DNA of 6,452 bases, from positions 1-6,452 of the forward strand of contig JADLFM010000060.1 in the NCBI GenBank assembly GCA_020845495.1, written 5' to 3'. Positions 1 to 5,611 of this stretch are shown here, piece by piece (within the stretch, counting starts at the first letter, position 1; each line of letters starts with the position of its first letter). The position numbers and the translations under genes are program-made. The notes below the pieces were generated by a model. That model did no database searches. It was not told the origin of the DNA and saw only the letters and a list, made by a program, of their open reading frames with translations. This DNA is from Chloroflexota bacterium. Lineage in GTDB: Bacteria > Chloroflexota > UBA6077 > JACCZL01.

Positions 1-784
1 CGTTGACGGAGAGCATCCCAGTGACCTGGCCGCCCTGCCCGAAGTGCGCGGTGTAGTAACCAGGGAACGCGTCCGGCTCTTCGGACTGGTTGCCTGGTAG
101 GTTGGCGTCGAGCCACTGCTTGGCCAGCTCACGGGCGCGGTCGGCGCTGACGGTCGGTTCGCCGGCAGGCGTCGTCCAGGCCCCCATCATGCCACCGTGG
201 GCGGACGCACCGTGGCCATACTGGGTGTTCCACATCATGGCCGGGCCGAATTCAAGGAAGACCGCGCCGTTCTGCTTGTTAGCCAGCAACTCAAACGCAC
301 CGCTGCCGGTGCTCTGATCCTTCACCACGGCGTAGTAGTTCTGTGTGAACTCCATCACCTCGTCGAGTGCGAGATTCGGGTTGCCGAGGCGGTCAACGTA
401 CGCCTGAAACGCTGTCTGAGCGTCGGGAAGAGATTGCAGCGGTGTCGCGGTTCCGCTCCACGGGCCTGCCATCATGCCCGGCCCCGTCGCCCCGCTGCCC
501 ATCATCCCGGGGCCCATCATGCCCGGCCCGGCCGTGCCGCTGCCCATCATCCCGGGGCCCATCATGCCCGGCCCGGCCGTGCCGCTGCCCATCATGCCGG
601 GACCGCCTGTCGTGCCGGGACCCATCATCGGTCCGTGCATGCCGCCCGGTCCCCAGGGGGTGCCGGCCGGCGGTGAGCTCGGGGACGTAGGCGCCGACTG
701 TCCCAGCGCCAGGCCGAATGTGCCGACCGTCAGCGCCCCGGCCAAGAGCGTGCTACCAATGAGCGCAAGAGTACGATGTCGCAT
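1..784 (-). CDS. Secreted Met-Met-Gly repeat protein with PepSY-like regions (3' end cut off by window)
   Basis: An open frame of 261 codons starts with ATG at 784 and runs off the left edge without a stop. AAAGAAGGA (798-790 on the minus strand) lies 5 bases before the ATG. Residues 1-28 form a signal peptide (RHR n-region, hydrophobic core, likely cleavage after ALG); no lipobox Cys is present, so the product should be exported but not lipidated. Residues 45-106 are low complexity, with seven Met-Met pairs in GPGMMG/GSGTA context, and further MM pairs occur at 183-184 and 199-200. Residues 117-190 (AYVDRLGNPNLALDEVMEF...) and 211-261 (SADRARELAKQWLDANLP...GYYTAHFGQGGQVTGMLSVN) resemble PepSY-type modules as I recall them. 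Met-rich exported segments are known to bind Cu(I)/Ag(I); a metal-binding role is inferred. It lies 63 bases downstream of the SHOCT gene, probably in the same transcript as the upstream two-component genes. Confidence 0.92.
   Translation of the reverse strand, partial: MRHRTLALIGSTLLAGALTVGTFGLALGQSAPTSPSSPPAGTPWGPGGMHGPMMGPGTTGGPGMMGSGTAGPGMMGPGMMGSGTAGPGMMGPGMMGSGATGPGMMAGPWSGTATPLQSLPDAQTAFQAYVDRLGNPNLALDEVMEFTQNYYAVVKDQSTGSGAFELLANKQNGAVFLEFGPAMMWNTQYGHGASAHGGMMGAWTTPAGEPTVSADRARELAKQWLDANLPGNQSEEPDAFPGYYTAHFGQGGQVTGMLSVN
471..630. repeat. In-frame 45-bp tandem repeat encoding a 15-residue Met-rich unit
   Basis: Two consecutive identical 45-base copies lie at 495-539 and 540-584. Degenerate partial copies flank them on both sides (about 471-494 and 585-630). 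Because 45 is a multiple of three, the array encodes a 15-residue period (GMMGSGTAGPGMMGP) inside the secreted Met-rich protein without breaking its frame. Near-perfect nucleotide identity between the copies points to recent duplication or ongoing slippage. Confidence 0.9.
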
Positions 785-847
785 CAGATTCCTTCTTTCA
801 TCTCGTCCATCGTGTCATGATTGACGGCTGTTTCCATTCCGTTCATT

Positions 848-1084
848 TCAAGCCAGAGTCTGTTTCGCCTCCTCGTACTCCGCCCGGTCAATCTCACCCT
901 GTGCGTAGCGCCGCTTCAGGATCGTCTGGGGATCCTCCTCGCGCCGGGGGGCGCGTGCGCCGCTGAAGAGGGCGCTCACACCCCAGACTGCCAACACGAC
1001 CACGACAATCCAGAACGCCATGCCGATCAGCATGCCGACCGGGCCGAACAGCCCCATGCCTGCAATGCCGCCATATCCCATCAT
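848..1084 (-). CDS. Small single-span membrane protein with C-terminal SHOCT domain
   Basis: This 78-residue protein starts MMGYGGIAGMG, has a strongly hydrophobic span at about residues 16-40 (GMLIGMAFWIVVVVLAVWGV), a short basic linker (ARAPRRE), and a C-terminal SHOCT motif at 51-78 (DPQTILKRRYAQGEID, then EYEEAKQTL). SHOCT is a short helical C-terminal domain often found on small membrane or secreted proteins, thought to mediate oligomerisation or interaction; no enzymatic role is known. GAGG lies 7 bases before the first ATG; a second ATG follows immediately and could also serve as the start. It sits between the sensor kinase (97-base gap) and the Met-rich secreted protein (63-base gap), all on the minus strand, which suggests one functional unit. 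The N-terminal MMG motif echoes both neighbours. Its precise function is unknown. Confidence 0.92.
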   Translation of the reverse strand: MMGYGGIAGMGLFGPVGMLIGMAFWIVVVVLAVWGVSALFSGARAPRREEDPQTILKRRYAQGEIDRAEYEEAKQTLA

Positions 1085-1181
1085 GTCCTTGCCTCTTCCG
1101 TTCGAGCGTGGACCTCGTCGTCCTGATCTCAGTATGGGCCGACCAGATCAAGCTCCCATGCCGAGGAAGGTCAAGCTTTGC

Positions 1182-2357
1182 TCAAGCGGACTGGCTCGTA
1201 ACGGCAGGAGTCGCGACCGGCAGCGTGAAGCGAAACGTGGAACCCCGACCTGGACCGTCCGACTCGGCCCAGATTCGACCACCCATCGTCTCCACAAGCG
1301 CGCGGGCGATCGTCAGCCCTACGCCAGCACCGCCCAGTGCTCGACTGCGCGACTTGTCGACTCGGTAGAAGCGGTCGAACACACGGGGCAGCTCGTCGGC
1401 CGCAATGCCGATGCCCGTGTCGGCGACCGTCAGCTCCACGAACCCGTCTTGCGCGCGGCCGGCGACTACTACCTTCCCTGGTGCGGGCGTGTAGCGGAGC
1501 GCGTTGCTAAGCAGATTCGTCAGGACCTGAATGGCACGGTCACGGTCGGCCCGGATGTGTGGTAACGACGGCGGAACGTCGAGTGTCACCTCTATCTCCT
1601 GGGAGGCGAACCGCGGCGCAAGGCGTTCGACGGCGACCTTGGCGATATCGACCGGGCTGACGTTCATCATGTCCATCGAGAGCTGGTGGGCCTCGGCACG
1701 CGAAAGCTCCTGGAGATCGTCGATCAGCCGGCGGAGGCGACCGGTCTCGTCATGCATCTGAGCCCAGGTATCCTCGTTCGGCTCGACAACACCATCCAGG
1801 AGCCCTTCGAGGTAGACCTGGAGCGTCGCGACCGGCGTGCGAAGCTCGTGCGCCACGTCGCCGATCAATTCGAGTCGTCGCCGCTCTGTCGCCTCGAGCG
1901 TCGCCGCCAGAGCGTTGAAGCTCTCTGCTAACTCGCCGATCTCGTCGCCGCTGTCGCTCGCCATCCGTTCTGAGTAGGCGCCGTTCGCCAGCCGGCGACT
2001 GGCCCGTGCCATGCTGCGGATGGGGCCGACTACTCGTCCGGTCACGAACGCGCTCACGACGCCCGCCGTCACCAGCGCGAGCACGCTGGCAGCGATCAAG
2101 GCCTCGCCGACCGCCGCCCGGAACGCGTCCTGGGTACTGGCCTCGATCTGGTTCGACGACGCCTGGCCCATCATCCCACCGGGCATCATGCCGCCATCCA
2201 TCATGCCGGTCATGTGACTCGTGAACGCCGGCGGAGCGATCAGGCTCACGGCCACCCACAGCGTGCCGACGCCGACGACGATGACCGCGAGATACGACAT
2301 GAAGAGTTTGACGCCAAGTCGCGCGCGCAAGCGTCCGGTCATCCCCCGCACTGTCAT
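1182..2357 (-). CDS. Sensor histidine kinase with Met-rich extracytoplasmic loop
   Basis: A complete 391-residue class I membrane histidine kinase. TM1 is at about 17-40, a short extracytoplasmic loop at 41-82, TM2 at about 83-106, and HAMP at about 107-160. The dimerisation/phosphoacceptor helix contains DVAHELRTP with H170 as the predicted phosphorylation site. The catalytic domain has an N-box (NLLSNALRYTP, 281-291), G1 box (DTGIGI, 313-318), F box (FDRFYR, 327-332) and G2 box (GGAGVGLTIA, 342-351). All key motifs are intact, so it should be active. The loop carries H48 and Met residues 49, 52, 53, 57, 58, 62 and 63 in MMDGGMMPGGMMG style, matching the Met-rich secreted protein encoded downstream. 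That suggests direct sensing of a soft metal such as Cu(I) or Ag(I) (inference). Its ATG overlaps the stop of the upstream response regulator (ATGA, 4 bases), with GGAG at 2368-2365 placed 7 bases before the start; the two are its likely phosphorelay pair. Confidence 0.97.
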   Translation of the reverse strand: MTVRGMTGRLRARLGVKLFMSYLAVIVVGVGTLWVAVSLIAPPAFTSHMTGMMDGGMMPGGMMGQASSNQIEASTQDAFRAAVGEALIAASVLALVTAGVVSAFVTGRVVGPIRSMARASRRLANGAYSERMASDSGDEIGELAESFNALAATLEATERRRLELIGDVAHELRTPVATLQVYLEGLLDGVVEPNEDTWAQMHDETGRLRRLIDDLQELSRAEAHQLSMDMMNVSPVDIAKVAVERLAPRFASQEIEVTLDVPPSLPHIRADRDRAIQVLTNLLSNALRYTPAPGKVVVAGRAQDGFVELTVADTGIGIAADELPRVFDRFYRVDKSRSRALGGAGVGLTIARALVETMGGRIWAESDGPGRGSTFRFTLPVATPAVTSQSA

Positions 2358-3055
2358 CGGCTGGCTCCGGGGTCGAAGCGGTAGCCGGCGCCCCGCACGG
2401 TGCGAATGAAGCTCGGGCGCGCGGGATCAGTCTCCAGCTTTTTGCGGAGGTTGCCGATGTGGACGTCAACCAGGTGGTCGTCGTAGACATCCTCACCCCA
2501 GATCCGCTCCAACAACTGCGACCGAGTGAACACGCGGCGGGGATGGCTTGCGAGGGCGAGCAGCAGGCGATACTCAAGCGCGGTCAACGGGATCGGCTCG
2601 CCGCCTCGGCTCACCTCGTGGCGCTCCTCGTCGATGACCAGGTCTCCGAACCGCTGTGGCTCGGTGACCTCCTCTGGTGCCGGCGTGCCGAATGCCCGTG
2701 GGCGCCGCAGCATCGCCTTCACACGGGCAACCAGCTCGCGGGGGCTGAACGGCTTGGTGAGGTAGTCGTCGGCACCGACCGAGAGGCCAACGATCTTGTC
2801 CACCTCTTCGGCGCGGGCGGTGAGCATGAGTACATACGCATCCGAGAACTGACGCAGCTGTCGACACACCTCGACGCCGTCGAGCCCGGGCAGCATCACG
2901 TCGAGCACGATGAGATCTGGCCGGGCGCCGCGGGCCTTCTCCAGGCCGGTGGGGCCATCGAACGCGGCGACGACGGTGTACCCCTCATGCTCCAGGTAGC
3001 CGCGTAGCGCCCGGACGAGATTCTGCTCGTCATCGACGACGAGGATCGTGGTCAC
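2354..3055 (-). CDS. OmpR/PhoB-family response regulator (GTG start)
   Basis: A 233-residue DNA-binding response regulator. The receiver domain (about 1-118) has the acidic pair D8/D9, phosphoacceptor D52 (in LIVLDVMLPGLDG), T79 and K101 (DDYLTKPF). The C-terminal winged-helix domain (about 135-228) has LTALEYRLLLALASHP, the recognition region RSQLLERIWGEDVYDDHLVDVHIGNLRKKL (residues 178-207) and the wing RTVRGAGYRF. The start is GTG at 3055, because a strong Shine-Dalgarno GGAGGTGA lies 7 bases upstream (GGAGG to GTG) and the protein then begins VTTILVVDDEQ, as is usual for the family. An in-frame GTG at 3079 lies upstream of that ribosome site and would add eight atypical residues. It is translationally coupled to the kinase that follows. 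It is the first gene of the leftward block and a prime candidate to bind the CTCAG arrays in the adjacent intergenic region (inference). Confidence 0.97.
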   Translation of the reverse strand: MTTILVVDDEQNLVRALRGYLEHEGYTVVAAFDGPTGLEKARGARPDLIVLDVMLPGLDGVEVCRQLRQFSDAYVLMLTARAEEVDKIVGLSVGADDYLTKPFSPRELVARVKAMLRRPRAFGTPAPEEVTEPQRFGDLVIDEERHEVSRGGEPIPLTALEYRLLLALASHPRRVFTRSQLLERIWGEDVYDDHLVDVHIGNLRKKLETDPARPSFIRTVRGAGYRFDPGASR

Positions 3056-3059
3056 GCCG

Positions 3060-3067
3060 TCACCTCC
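3060..3067 (-). promoter_or_regulatory. Strong ribosome binding site that sets the response-regulator start
   Basis: The minus strand reads GGAGGTGA here, a near-perfect anti-16S match, with 7 bases between GGAGG and the GTG at 3055. It favours 3055 over the longer in-frame GTG at 3079. The TGA inside this site is also the stop of a possible 13-codon mini-frame (3101-3060). Confidence 0.8.
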
Positions 3068-3283
3068 GCACCGGACCACACCAGCCGTTCCACTTCACCA
3101 TACCGCTCGGGGCACCAGTTGTATGCGGTGGAGTGGACCGCAGCGGATGGCGTCCAGACGTAGCAGGGTGAGGAGAGGCCGTTGGTAGCGATGCTCGTCC
3201 CCCCGAGCGATTTCCTTGACGGCGGACTCACCCGAGTTCCGAAGGGCGTCTCGCATGTTCCAGCGCCAGTTTCACGCCAAGTC

Positions 3284-3321
3284 CTGAGGATTTCCTGAGG
3301 CGCAAATGAGCGTTGGCTGAG
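3284..3321 (-). promoter_or_regulatory. Four CTCAG half-sites at 11-bp period, leftward-facing (predicted regulator binding array)
   Basis: On the minus strand CTCAG starts at 3321, 3310 (as CTCAT), 3299 and 3288, each exactly 11 bases apart. The last two form CTCAGGAAATCCTCAGG (3299-3283). Direct repeats spaced one helical turn apart are the known binding geometry of OmpR/PhoB-family regulators, two of which are encoded in the window. Another CTCAG lies at 3344-3340, out of strict 11-base phase. The binding role is inferred. Confidence 0.7.
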
Positions 3322-3384
3322 AGCTGGCGCGGGTTCTTCCTGAGCACCGTGATGATTGGACGGCGTGGTCGCTCATTGGTCTCT

Positions 3385-3428
3385 CTCAGGAAACCCTCAG
3401 GTTGGACTCAGGCCCGGCTCAGCCACCG
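3385..3428 (+). promoter_or_regulatory. Four CTCAG half-sites at 11-bp period, rightward-facing (predicted regulator binding array)
   Basis: On the plus strand CTCAG occurs at 3385, 3396, 3407 and 3418, all exactly 11 bases apart. The first two form CTCAGGAAACCCTCAGG (3385-3401), which differs at a single base from the core of the opposite-strand array. The array ends just before a possible -10 (TACGCT, 3433-3438) and 58 bases before the ATG at 3487, a position suited to activation of the rightward gene. The binding protein is not proven; either response regulator in the window could be it. Confidence 0.75.
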
Positions 3429-3486
3429 CCGATACGCTCTGGACAGCACGATGAAGTCCGGCCCAGAGCGGACTGGAGGATTCCGG

Positions 3487-3966
3487 ATGAACGAGAGACA
3501 GATCCGACAGGCCGCTGGGCGCTGGATCGTGCGAGCTATGCTCGTCGCGTTGGGTGTGGCCTCGATTGGTCCGGTCGGACCGGCCGTGGCCGCGACCCCC
3601 AACGTTGTCGTGGTGCGGCAGACGGACGATGCGCAAACGAGCTCTGGAGGCGGCGTGACGGTACGGGTGAGCCGCTTGGACATCGCTGACTCTATCGCGT
3701 TCAACGTGGTGTTGGACACCCACTCCGTGAACCTCGAAGGGTACGATCTGGTCCAGCTCGCGATACTGCGGACGCCGTCCGGGGAGGAGACCGCGCCGCG
3801 CGCGTGGGACGCCCCTGCCGGTGGTGCCCACCGGCAGGGAACGCTTAGTTTCCCGTCAGTCGCTGCTGATGGCACGCCGCTCATTCAGCCCGACGGCGGT
3901 CAGACTGTCCTGGTAATCCGCGACATCGCGGGCGTCGCCGAGCGGACGTTCAGCTGGTCTGGATGA
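3487..3966 (+). CDS. Small secreted protein of unknown function
   Basis: A 159-residue protein whose ATG at 3487 is preceded by GGAGGA (3475-3480) with 6 bases spacing; longer in-frame starts upstream would run through the CTCAG array and lack a comparable ribosome site. Residues 1-36 form a signal peptide (basic n-region with R12/R16, hydrophobic core 17-33, cleavage near AVAA). The mature part (about 37-159) alternates short hydrophobic strands and turns (GGGVTVRVSRL, IAFNVVLDTHSV, QTVLVIRDIAGV, RTFSWSG), which suggests an all-beta sandwich. DTHSVNLEGYDL (77-88) and WDAPAGGAHRQG (107-118) look like conserved motifs, and I recall similar unnamed exported proteins from Chloroflexota, but I cannot name a family. 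There is no lipobox and no cysteine in the mature part. It lies directly behind the rightward CTCAG array, so it is probably a regulated output of one of the two regulators. H79 and H115 could be metal ligands (speculative). Confidence 0.88.
   Translation: MNERQIRQAAGRWIVRAMLVALGVASIGPVGPAVAATPNVVVVRQTDDAQTSSGGGVTVRVSRLDIADSIAFNVVLDTHSVNLEGYDLVQLAILRTPSGEETAPRAWDAPAGGAHRQGTLSFPSVAADGTPLIQPDGGQTVLVIRDIAGVAERTFSWSG
3813..3839 (+). repeat. Perfect 12-bp inverted repeat with 3-base loop inside the secreted-protein gene
   Basis: CCCTGCCGGTGG (3813-3824), loop TGC, then CCACCGGCAGGG (3828-3839) forms an uninterrupted GC-rich hairpin. It covers codons 109-118 of the gene (APAGGAHRQG). No T-tract follows, so it is not a standard terminator. 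A weaker GGGAA/TTCCC pair follows within 20 bases. Confidence 0.85.
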
Positions 3967-4059
3967 TTCAGTCGGTGCCGTACGAGCGTCTGACGAGGCC
4001 AAGAGCGCTCCGGTCGTCCCATAGTCGGCACTGCCTGTCTCGCATCGCTAGCCCTTGCT

Positions 4060-4074
4060 TCAGGCGAAACCTGA
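4060..4074 (+). promoter_or_regulatory. Short inverted repeat over the lgt translation start
   Basis: TCAGG-CGAAA-CCTGA ends one base before the ATG at 4076. It could be a small RNA hairpin masking the only purine-rich stretch (AGGCGAAA) before the start, or a pair of TCAGG half-sites in opposed orientation related to the CTCAGG units upstream. It is short, so chance occurrence is possible. Confidence 0.4.
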
Positions 4075-4075
4075 C

Positions 4076-4873
4076 ATGCTAACCATCAACATCGATCCAA
4101 CTATCGTCCACCTGGGGCCGCTGGCGCTGTCCTGGTACGGACTTGCCATCGCTGCAGCGATCACGGCCGGCTCCTGGCTGACCTGGCGCGAAACAGCCCG
4201 GCGAGGAATCCCGACCGAGCCGCTCGGTGACCTCATCATCTGGGTCATCGTCGGTGGTCTCATTGGCGCCCGGCTGCTCCACGTCGTTGATCGTTGGGAC
4301 GTCTACGCCGAGAACCCGACCGCGATCCTGGCGGTCCAGAACGGCGGGCTGGCTATCCTCGGTGCGATCCTGGGCGGCACCGTCGGCGGCGTGCTCGGCG
4401 CCCACCGCCTCGGCCTGCCGATCTGGCCCCTCGCCGACGCGACCGCGCCGGGTGTCGTGCTCGGACAGGCGATCGGCCGCCTCGGCTGCCTCGTCACCGG
4501 CGATGCGCTCGGCCCGGCCACCGACGGCTCTTGGGGAATCGTCTACCTGAATGAGCATGCGATGGCCCCAGCCCTTGGCGTCGCCTATCAGCCGACCTTC
4601 CTCTACGAGATGCTGCTGGCCCTGGCGATCTTCGGCACCCTCTGGAGCGTGCAGCGGCGGCTGCACGTCGATGGACAGCTCTTCGCCCTGTACCTTGGAC
4701 TCTATGCCCTCGGGAAGTTTGGTCTGACCTTCCTGCGGATGGAAACGGTGTGGCTCTGGGGACTTCAGGAGGCACAACTCGTCGCGCTCGGCATGCTGGC
4801 GGCGGCCATCGCGTGGGGTTGGCTCGCCGCGCGGGGCGCTCGCACGCAGAACGCTCGGCTCGTCTCTCAGTAG
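4076..4873 (+). CDS. lgt: Prolipoprotein diacylglyceryl transferase homologue
   Basis: Lgt transfers a diacylglyceryl group from phosphatidylglycerol to the lipobox cysteine of exported prolipoproteins, acting in the cytoplasmic membrane as the first step of lipoprotein maturation. This 265-residue polytopic protein has the family's length and landmarks: LSWYGLAIA (18-26), RLLHVVDRW then ENPTAIL (67-85), GGLAILGAILGG (90-101), GQAIGRLGCLVTGDALG (130-146), QPTFLYE (172-178) and the C-terminal GKFGLTFLR (213-221). R135 matches the catalytic-site Arg of E. coli HGRIGN, but the following Asn is Cys138, the His of FHGG is replaced by Leu95, and the usual R-x-x-x-E near the C-terminus reads K-x-x-x-T. 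It is therefore a divergent homologue. ATG 4076 gives the standard N-terminus; a TTG at 4055 would add seven residues. It lies 109 bases after the secreted-protein gene and 14 bases before the regulator. Confidence 0.9.
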   Translation: MLTINIDPTIVHLGPLALSWYGLAIAAAITAGSWLTWRETARRGIPTEPLGDLIIWVIVGGLIGARLLHVVDRWDVYAENPTAILAVQNGGLAILGAILGGTVGGVLGAHRLGLPIWPLADATAPGVVLGQAIGRLGCLVTGDALGPATDGSWGIVYLNEHAMAPALGVAYQPTFLYEMLLALAIFGTLWSVQRRLHVDGQLFALYLGLYALGKFGLTFLRMETVWLWGLQEAQLVALGMLAAAIAWGWLAARGARTQNARLVSQ

Positions 4874-4887
4874 AGTAAGGTGACATC

Positions 4888-5610
4888 ATGGCGACGCAAG
4901 TCCTCTCGTCCAAGGCACCCGTGGAGATCGGAACGATGCAGCGCATTCTGGTGGTCGACGACGACCCGTCTGTGACGAGTGTCCTGAAGCGCGGCCTGTC
5001 GTACGAAGGGTTCGCCGTCGATGTCGCGAGCTCCGGCGTTGAGGGGCTCGCCACCGCCCGCCAGCACCCCCCCGACCTGGTGGTGCTCGACATCATGATG
5101 CCCGGGATGGACGGGCTCGAAGTTCTGCGACGGCTCAGAGGTGGTGACTCCAAGCTGCCCGTGCTGCTGTTGACGGGCAAGGACGCACCTGCTGACCAGG
5201 TAGCGGGACTGGAGCAGGGCGCCGACGACTACGTGGTCAAACCGTTCACGTTTGAGGTGCTGGTCGCCCGGGTTCGGGCGCTGCTGCGCCGCAACGAGAC
5301 CGATCGCCCGGAGGTGCTCCGATTCGCCGATCTGAGCCTCGACACGGGCACCCACATCGCGCGTCGTGGCGAACGGGACATCACCTTGACCAGTACCGAG
5401 TACGACCTTCTCCAGCAGCTCCTGCTGCATCCACGACGGGTGCTTCCACGCGACCTGCTGATGGAACGTGTCTGGGGGTACGACTTCGGCGGCCACACGA
5501 ACGTGCTGGAGGTGTATGTGATGCAGCTCCGACAGAAGCTCGAGGCCGAGGGCGAGCCTCGGCTAATTCACACGCTGCGAGGTACCGGCTACATCCTCCG
5601 CGACCCGTAG
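4888..5610 (+). CDS. OmpR-family response regulator, second system
   Basis: A 240-residue regulator (224 if started at ATG 4936). With the longer form, the receiver domain has D24/D25, phosphoacceptor D68 (LVVLDIMMPGMDG), T96 and K118 (ADDYVVKPF). The winged-helix domain follows at about 145-238, with LTSTEYDLLQQLLLHP, DLLMERVWGYDF, NVLEVYVMQLRQKL and RGTGYILRD. All switch residues are present. AAGGTGA ends 4 bases before the 4888 ATG; GGAG lies 9 bases before the 4936 ATG, and only the latter gives the family's usual start (MQRILVVDDD). So the start is uncertain by 16 codons. The architecture is like MprA and related regulators. It follows lgt by 14 bases and precedes its kinase by one base, so the three are probably co-transcribed. 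It is the other candidate binder of the CTCAG arrays. Confidence 0.96.
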   Translation: MATQVLSSKAPVEIGTMQRILVVDDDPSVTSVLKRGLSYEGFAVDVASSGVEGLATARQHPPDLVVLDIMMPGMDGLEVLRRLRGGDSKLPVLLLTGKDAPADQVAGLEQGADDYVVKPFTFEVLVARVRALLRRNETDRPEVLRFADLSLDTGTHIARRGERDITLTSTEYDLLQQLLLHPRRVLPRDLLMERVWGYDFGGHTNVLEVYVMQLRQKLEAEGEPRLIHTLRGTGYILRDP

Positions 5611-5611
5611 C

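Larger units (their letters stand above)
3056..3486. other. Divergent intergenic control region
   Basis: These 431 bases separate the leftward regulator from the rightward secreted-protein gene and must hold the promoters of both blocks. The half nearest the rightward gene holds two CTCAG arrays, described separately. The part from about 3068 to 3281 shows no convincing gene, tRNA, riboswitch or terminator; only a 13-codon mini-frame on the minus strand (3101-3060) is visible. If the leftward promoter uses the 3284-3321 array, its transcript has an untranslated leader of roughly 200 bases, which is long. No consensus -35/-10 pair stands out on the minus strand. On the plus strand TACGCT at 3433-3438 is a possible -10 element placed just after the second array, with no matching -35, as is typical of activator-dependent promoters. 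Confidence 0.7.

Noticed and set aside
197..690. Plus-strand frames rich in His/Arg/Pro across the repeat
   Set aside because: They are antisense shadows of the Met-rich secreted protein; they have no ribosome site and their repetitive composition comes from the 45-base repeat on the other strand.
1124..1150. TGATCT/AGATCA inverted repeat between kinase and SHOCT gene
   Set aside because: Arms of only 6 bases, a 15-base loop and no T-tract on the minus strand; too weak for a terminator or operator call.
3056..3079. Upstream GTG start for the leftward regulator
   Set aside because: It lies before the strong GGAGGTGA and adds eight residues not typical of the family.
3313..3486. Longer N-terminus for the small secreted protein starting at 3313 (or at ATG 3451)
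   Set aside because: It would place the CTCAG array in coding sequence and bury the signal peptide; GGAGGA 6 bases before ATG 3487 is clearly better.
3967..4075. Possible terminator or promoter between the secreted-protein gene and lgt
   Set aside because: The partial complementarity (CAGTCGGTGCC with GGCACTG) is interrupted, there is no T-tract, and no convincing -35/-10 pair is visible.
4079..4777. Long minus-strand frame opposite lgt
   Set aside because: An antisense shadow typical of high-GC DNA; its product is hydrophilic and has no recognisable motif, while the plus strand encodes clear Lgt landmarks.
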